Assembly (NCBI GenBank): GCA_948502395.1
Contig: CAOPES010000005.1
Location: forward strand, 1-64,000
DNA length: 64,000 bases
Source of the DNA: an uncultured Clostridia bacterium
GTDB lineage: Bacteria > Bacillota > Clostridia > TANB77 > CAG-508
Direction of reading: 5' to 3'
In this document: positions 59,501 to 64,000 of the stretch, piece by piece
How the letters are laid out: each line of letters starts with the position of its first letter
How positions within the stretch are numbered: position 1 is the stretch's first letter
The notes under the pieces: generated by a model
What the model was told of the DNA's origin: nothing
The model's database searches: none
The model's input: only the letters and a program-made list of their open reading frames with translations
Translations under genes and position numbers: made by a program

Positions 59501-60601
59501 ATGAATTTGGATAAAATATTAGACGAAGCAATGAGAGTAGACGCTTCTGACGTTCATTTAATATGTGGAAATAAACCTATGTTAAGAATAGTAAGAAGAC
59601 TAGAACCAGCAGAAGGTTTTGATGTATTAACTCCAGAAGATATGGACGAAATATATGACACATTAGTAAAAGGAAATTTGGACAAAGACGAAGTTTTCAA
59701 TTCTACTAGAAAATTAGATATGTCTTATGAATATAAAGACATTCGTCTAAGAGTAAATATATCATTTTCAGATGACATACCAATCTGTACACTAAGATTA
59801 ATAAAAAATGAATTACCACCATATGAAGCCCTGGGAGTACCAGACATTGTAAGAAGAATGACATACCAACCACAAGGATTAATCCTAGTTACAGGAAAAA
59901 CAAACTCAGGAAAAAGTACAACATTAAATGCATTAGTAAACCATATCAATGAAAATCAAAATAAAAAAATACTAACACTAGAAAACCCAGTAGAATACAA
60001 ACATCACTCTAAAAAATCCTTAATAGTACAAAAAGAAGTAGGAAGGGGAAAAGACTCACTAACATTTAGTGCAGGTGTTAAAAACTCACTAAGAGAAGAC
60101 TGCGACATACTTGTAATAGGAGAGATTCGTGACAAGGAAACAATGGAAGCAGCAATCGAAATGGCGGAATCTGGACACTTAGTAATAGGAACATTGCATA
60201 CAAAATCTTGTGCAGAAACAATAGACAGAATGATAAACTTCTATGAAGTTAGAGACCAAGCAACAATAAAATATTTATTATCAGCACTATTAAAACTTGT
60301 TGTGTCTCAAAGACTTTTACCAGGAAGAGATGGTAAATTAGTATTAGTACCAGAAGTAATGGTAGTTGATAATATTGTTGCCGGAATTATCAGAAAAGAA
60401 AAATTAAGTGTTTCTGAAATAGAAGATGCTATACAAAGTAACTTAGAAAAAGGAAGTATAGGATTAATAAATGCATTGGCAGAACTATTTGTTGAAGACA
60501 AATTAACACTAGACCAAGTAAAATCACAAATAGAAGAAAAGAACCTAGAAAGCCTAAACAGAACAATTATGCAATTAAAAATAAAAAAAGGAAAAGGCTA
60601 G
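59501..60601 (+). CDS. pilT: Type IV pilus retraction ATPase PilT
   Basis: A 366-residue secretion ATPase that depolymerises pili and powers twitching. N-terminal PAS-like part: ASDVHLICGNKPMLRIVRRL. Walker A VTGKTNSGKSTTLNALV, Asp box TLENPVEYKHH, Walker B CDILVIGEIRDKETMEAAIE, His box SGHLVIGTLHTKSCAETIDR, then LSALLKLVVSQRLLPG. It lacks the GspE N-terminal domain and zinc cysteines. The presence of both PilB and PilT suggests dynamic pili. Confidence 0.94.
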   Translation: MNLDKILDEAMRVDASDVHLICGNKPMLRIVRRLEPAEGFDVLTPEDMDEIYDTLVKGNLDKDEVFNSTRKLDMSYEYKDIRLRVNISFSDDIPICTLRLIKNELPPYEALGVPDIVRRMTYQPQGLILVTGKTNSGKSTTLNALVNHINENQNKKILTLENPVEYKHHSKKSLIVQKEVGRGKDSLTFSAGVKNSLREDCDILVIGEIRDKETMEAAIEMAESGHLVIGTLHTKSCAETIDRMINFYEVRDQATIKYLLSALLKLVVSQRLLPGRDGKLVLVPEVMVVDNIVAGIIRKEKLSVSEIEDAIQSNLEKGSIGLINALAELFVEDKLTLDQVKSQIEEKNLESLNRTIMQLKIKKGKG

Positions 60602-60632
60602 AGAACTAAAAAACTAGAAAGGAGGCACAAAT

Positions 60633-61979
60633 ATGCCAACCTATGTATATAAGGCAATGACAGACAAGGGATTGATTATTAGGAATAAAGTTGAAGCTGG
60701 AAATAAAAATCAATTAGTAAAAACTTTAAAAAATAATAATTTATTACCAATCTCCATAGATCAAGTAGCATATAGGTCTAATAGACAAAACGTAAAAAAG
60801 AAAAAGAAAAACGTTAGCGATATACAAGAAATAATGAAAAACGTAAATACAACACAAATCGGACCTAAAAGAACCTTATCAACAAAAGAAAAAGTAAATT
60901 TATATTTTGCAAAAGCAGAAAAAATTACTGAAAGAGATATAGTTATATTTACTCAAAACTTTTATCTATTGAAAAAAGCAAACTTTAACAATATTCATGC
61001 TTTAAGTACAATAATTAGCAGTACAGAAAATATATCATTTAGGGGAATATTAGAAGACATCTTGGCAGGACTAGAAGCCGGAGAAAATATGTACACAACA
61101 ATGGAATATTATTCAAACGTATTTCCATATATCTATGTAAATATGATAAAAGTAGGAGAACTTTCAGGATCACTAACAAACTCGCTAGAGCAAGCAGTAA
61201 AATACTTAGACAGCTCAGCAGCATTAAATAGAAAACTAAAAGGAATATTAATACCAAATATTATACAATTTGTATTATTATTAGTAATGCTATTTGTAGG
61301 AACACTATACGCAATACCAGCAATACAAGGCGTATTTGACGAACTAGGAACAGAAGACACTCTACCAGGAGTTACACTATGGTTCGTAGATGTAGTAAAT
61401 GGACTGATGACCTATTGGTATATACCAACACTGATAGTAATAGCAGTAGTTGCAGCAATAGTCTTTTACATCAATACCCCAAAAGGAAAATATAACTTCC
61501 ACTACTTTAAATACAAAATGCCAATATTTGGAGAACTGATATATGCATTAGACTTTTCAAGATTAATGAAAGCAATGCTATTAAACCTTAAAAATGGAAT
61601 GAGAATTCAAGACTCAATAGACGTAAGTAAAAACGTAATACAAAACTACGTAATGCTATCAATAATAGAAACATCAATAAACAATATCTTAATAGGAAGC
61701 TCTTGGATAGAACCATTCGAAAAATCAGGACTATCAAAATCAATGGAAACAGAAATGTTGAAAATAGGAATGCAAACAGACTTAACAGAAATGATGGAAA
61801 AACTAGTAGAATATATGGAAATAGACATAGACAATATAATGAACAAAATAATGAAAGCATTACCACAAGTTGTTTATGCAATAGTCGGAGTAGTATTAAT
61901 CTTCTTCGTACTAGTCGTACTTGTGCCATGTGTTCAAGTATATATGGGACAATTCTTGTTCTCAGCATATGGAGTATAA
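60633..61979 (+). CDS. pilC: Type IV pilus inner-membrane platform protein PilC
   Basis: A 448-residue GspF/PilC protein. The N-terminus YVYKAMTDKGLIIRNKVEAG is the usual start; two T2SSF domains follow, the first with FTQNFYLLKKANFNNIHALS and YSNVFPYIYVNMIKVGELSG, the second with LDFSRLMKAMLLNLKNGMRI and ILIGSSWIEPFEKSGLSKSM. Three membrane helices lie near 210-235, 265-285 and 420-440. It links PilB/PilT to the PilM-N-O base. AGGAGG precedes the ATG. Last gene of the operon; a family A doublet follows. Confidence 0.94.
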   Translation: MPTYVYKAMTDKGLIIRNKVEAGNKNQLVKTLKNNNLLPISIDQVAYRSNRQNVKKKKKNVSDIQEIMKNVNTTQIGPKRTLSTKEKVNLYFAKAEKITERDIVIFTQNFYLLKKANFNNIHALSTIISSTENISFRGILEDILAGLEAGENMYTTMEYYSNVFPYIYVNMIKVGELSGSLTNSLEQAVKYLDSSAALNRKLKGILIPNIIQFVLLLVMLFVGTLYAIPAIQGVFDELGTEDTLPGVTLWFVDVVNGLMTYWYIPTLIVIAVVAAIVFYINTPKGKYNFHYFKYKMPIFGELIYALDFSRLMKAMLLNLKNGMRIQDSIDVSKNVIQNYVMLSIIETSINNILIGSSWIEPFEKSGLSKSMETEMLKIGMQTDLTEMMEKLVEYMEIDIDNIMNKIMKALPQVVYAIVGVVLIFFVLVVLVPCVQVYMGQFLFSAYGV

Positions 61980-61987
61980 TATCTAAT

Positions 61988-62096
61988 GGGTGTTTTTGGG
62001 GACAGACCTTAAAAACACCCAATTTAAATATGAAATAGGTAAAAAGATTATTATAATTATATAGGGTGTTTTTAAGGACTGTCCCCAAAAACACCC
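61988..62096. repeat. Family A repeat doublet (REPIN-like)
   Basis: Two inverted 33-nt units (61988-62020 and 62064-62096) around a 43-nt spacer. The right unit differs from the left in one core base (GGACTGTCC). It lies between pilC and the ROK kinase, whose ribosome binding site starts right after it. Confidence 0.9.
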
Positions 62097-62109
62097 AAGG
62101 AGACAAACT

Positions 62110-62994
62110 ATGAAAATTGGAATAGATTTAGGCGGAAGCCATATAGCAATAGGAGTTGTAGACAAAAATGGAAGAATAATTGAAAAATTTGAAAAAAAAT
62201 TAAAAAGTATTGAAAAAAAGAAAATAAAATCTACAATAACTAGCTACATAATAGAAAATGTTCAGCTATTGAGAAAAAAACATAAAATAACAGGTATCGG
62301 AATTGCAATACCTGGAACAGTAAGTGGTGGCACAATAGTAAAATCAGTAAATTTAGGAATTAAAAATTTTAATATAGTTGAAGAATTGAAAAAAGAAATA
62401 GATTTACCAATACAAATAAGAAATGATGCTAAATGTGCAGCCATTGCGGAAAATACATATGGAAGTTTGAAAAGTTATAACAGAAGTATTTTCTTGACAT
62501 TGGGAACAGGTATTGGCGGAGCTGTTATAATAAATAATAGTCTACTTGATTGTGGCGATTTGCCTGGTTGCGAATTTGGCCATATGATAATAGAAAAAAA
62601 TGGCAAGCAATGTAATTGTGGAAAAAAGGGCTGTTTTGAGAAATATGCTTCAATGAAAGCTTTAAAGACTAATTTGCGAGAAGCTTTGGGCGTGGGTGAA
62701 GAAGTTAGTGGTAAGGAGCTTTTTGAGATAATTAGGAATAATGCTTTTCTTGGCGAGACTGTGGTTCAGGAATTTATAGAAAATTTGAGTATAGGAATTG
62801 CAAATTTGATAAATATTTTCGAGCCTGAGGCTGTTGGTATTGGCGGAAGTTTTGTTTATTTTGAAGAAGTTTTACTTGATAGGTTGAAGAATGAATTATT
62901 GAAAGATAATGTTTTGTTTAATAAGAGAGATGATATTATAGTTAAAACTGCTATTTTTAGAAATGATGCAGGAATTATTGGAGCAACAATATAG
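62110..62994 (+). CDS. ROK-family sugar kinase (glucokinase-like)
   Basis: A 294-residue ROK protein, probably phosphorylating glucose or another hexose. ATP loop MKIGIDLGGSHIAIGVVDK, GIGIAIPGTVSGGTIV, the sugar site RNDAKCAAIAENTYGS, LTLGTGIGGAVIINNSLL, GCEFGHMIIE with the catalytic His region, and the zinc motif CNCGKKGCFEKYAS. No helix-turn-helix is present, so it is a kinase rather than a repressor. AAGGAG precedes the ATG. Its 3' half is noticeably richer in T and G than its 5' half. Confidence 0.92.
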   Translation: MKIGIDLGGSHIAIGVVDKNGRIIEKFEKKLKSIEKKKIKSTITSYIIENVQLLRKKHKITGIGIAIPGTVSGGTIVKSVNLGIKNFNIVEELKKEIDLPIQIRNDAKCAAIAENTYGSLKSYNRSIFLTLGTGIGGAVIINNSLLDCGDLPGCEFGHMIIEKNGKQCNCGKKGCFEKYASMKALKTNLREALGVGEEVSGKELFEIIRNNAFLGETVVQEFIENLSIGIANLINIFEPEAVGIGGSFVYFEEVLLDRLKNELLKDNVLFNKRDDIIVKTAIFRNDAGIIGATI

Positions 62995-63004
62995 AAACAA
63001 TAAA

Positions 63005-63041
63005 AAGGAACAATTGCTAAAATTAAAAAGCATTGTTCCTT
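63005..63041. terminator. Bidirectional terminator
   Basis: AAGGAACAATTGC (63005-63017) pairs with GCATTGTTCCTT (63030-63041, one bulge) between the convergent ROK and lysozyme genes. Confidence 0.8.
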
Positions 63042-63048
63042 AAAAACA

Positions 63049-64000
63049 TTAGTTACTACAACAGCATGGAATTCTAATCATTTCACCCGCATAAATCAAA
63101 TCAGGATTTGCAATATTATTTAATAATGCAATTTCTTGAACGGTAGAATGATGCTCAAGAGCAAGTTGGCTCAAAGTATCACCATATCTGATTGTATATA
63201 AAATTTTTCCACAAGTATTTTGACCACCAAAGTCTTGGTTAACATTTATTAAAAGTCTTTGACCAGGGAAAATTAAATTAGGGTTTTTAATTGATGGATT
63301 TAGCGATACAATACTTGATACAGATGTATTGTATCTAATTGCAATTTTGCTTAAAGTATCGCCACTTCGTACTGTGTAATATGTTTGTGAGTTTCCAGAA
63401 GAATTAGAAGTTTTTATTGTAAGTTGCCAGCCTGGATAAATTAAATCAGGGTTCTTAATAATTGGGTTTAACGAAACTATACTAGACACAGTTGTACCAT
63501 AACGCATAGCAATTTCGCTTAAAGTATCACCACTTCGTACTGTATAAACAATTGTATTTCCAGTATCAGGATCAGGTGATGGCGTGTCAGGTTCAGGGAT
63601 TATGGTTGATGATGATTGTAATATTCCGTCTGTAAATTGATTTCTATCTACATAGCCAGAAATTCCAGCAATTCTACCAGTACTAGTATATTGCCAGCCA
63701 ACCCAGGTTTCCCATTTGCCGTTTGGTTGTGGGCTATTTACATCATAGTTCGCAACCCAAAGTGGATATTTTGTAAGTTCAGAGCCGAATATAGCTCGAG
63801 CATCATAAGCATTTGAATAAATAACAACTTCGGATTTTGTGACACTTTCTAAGGTTTCTAGAAATACCCTAGAAATTTCATTAATTTCATTTACAGATAA
63901 ATTACCAAAACTTTCAAAGTCCATTGCAAGTCTGCAATCTGGGCTTTTATTGCTAATTACCCTAGCAAAAAAGTCGGCCTGAGCTCTTGCTTCGTCAGTA
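63049..64000 (-). CDS. GH25 lysozyme with three LysM domains (5' end beyond the window)
   Basis: The gene enters from the right edge; 317 C-terminal codons are visible. The first part is the end of a GH25 muramidase domain: [15 protein letters not shown], then [11 protein letters not shown], corresponding to the acidic DxE strand of GH25, and [13 protein letters not shown] followed by [21 protein letters not shown] Pro/Asp-rich linker leads to three LysM repeats ([60 protein letters not shown]) that bind GlcNAc chains. The end is RIPCCCSN. Role: peptidoglycan hydrolysis in growth, sporulation or germination. Its frame is open to base 63999. Confidence 0.9.
   Translation of the reverse strand, partial: TDEARAQADFFARVISNKSPDCRLAMDFESFGNLSVNEINEISRVFLETLESVTKSEVVIYSNAYDARAIFGSELTKYPLWVANYDVNSPQPNGKWETWVGWQYTSTGRIAGISGYVDRNQFTDGILQSSSTIIPEPDTPSPDPDTGNTIVYTVRSGDTLSEIAMRYGTTVSSIVSLNPIIKNPDLIYPGWQLTIKTSNSSGNSQTYYTVRSGDTLSKIAIRYNTSVSSIVSLNPSIKNPNLIFPGQRLLINVNQDFGGQNTCGKILYTIRYGDTLSQLALEHHSTVQEIALLNNIANPDLIYAGEMIRIPCCCSN

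Noticed and set aside
7260..62096. CRISPR array from the repeated GGGGAC units
   Set aside because: Copies are scattered kilobases apart, often inverted pairs, without regular spacers or cas genes.
61588..62165. Minus-strand open frames across pilC and the family A doublet
   Set aside because: They are antisense to pilC and run through repeat units; no start signals.

Overview
The window is A+T-rich, Gram-positive-type chromosome. It most likely comes from an uncultivated, anaerobic, spore-forming member of the Clostridia, probably gut-associated (inference). Supporting points are the spoVAC-spoVAD-spoVAE operon, a MurE with the meso-diaminopimelate motif DNPR, a four-subunit pyruvate:ferredoxin oxidoreductase, a flavodiiron protein with rubredoxin, sortase, a GerS-like protein, and clostridial-style prepilins beginning KGITLIALV. 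No rRNA, tRNA, CRISPR array, prophage or intact insertion sequence was found.

Layout. 1-5.1 kb: the tail of an Rpn-type nuclease, a small unknown gene, an XRE regulator, then minD-minE-rodA-dusB. 5.2-13 kb: GerS-like gene, MazF toxin without an antitoxin, HD-GYP protein, aspS, a WalR-like regulator, a 503-bp fold-back element and a two-PASTA penicillin-binding protein. 13-16.1 kb: rsmA, sortase, XRE regulator and a frame-interrupted peptidoglycan-binding protein. 16.2-30.4 kb: a division/cell-wall (dcw) cluster in two blocks, mraZ-rsmH-ftsL-spoVD and murE-mraY-ftsW-murG-walK, separated by a flavodiiron/rubredoxin pair and an ORF6N gene. murF and murD are absent from their usual places. 30.5-38.7 kb: lepB, holB-yaaT-ferredoxin, a flippase-like protein, a glycosyltransferase, and a GH3 glucosidase with a HAD phosphatase. 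38.8-47.2 kb: porCDAB, a small membrane protein, engB, serS, a cation exchanger and an AlbA-type regulator. 47.2-52.5 kb: infC-rpmI-rplT with an attenuator leader, the dodecin-spoVA operon, and rsmB. 52.7-62 kb: a complete type IV pilus operon (PilM-PilN fusion, PilO-like, PilP-like, pilin, prepilin peptidase, two minor pilins, PilB, PilT, PilC). 62.1-64 kb: a ROK kinase and the end of a GH25/LysM lysozyme.

Two features stand out. First, exactly three genes are interrupted by a frameshift (a peptidoglycan-binding protein, ftsW and rsmB). In all three the break falls on an in-frame CGG codon, and skipping its C restores the conserved frame. By eye I found only two other in-frame CGG codons, both in one glycosyltransferase that looks foreign. 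This suggests +1 decoding at a very rare or unassigned CGG codon, or else a systematic C-insertion artefact. Second, the intergenic spaces carry three related families of short inverted repeats sharing a GGGGAC core. Many copies are head-to-head doublets resembling REPINs, and several abut or supply stop codons of the neighbouring genes. The large fold-back at 10.1-10.6 kb is built from the same units.
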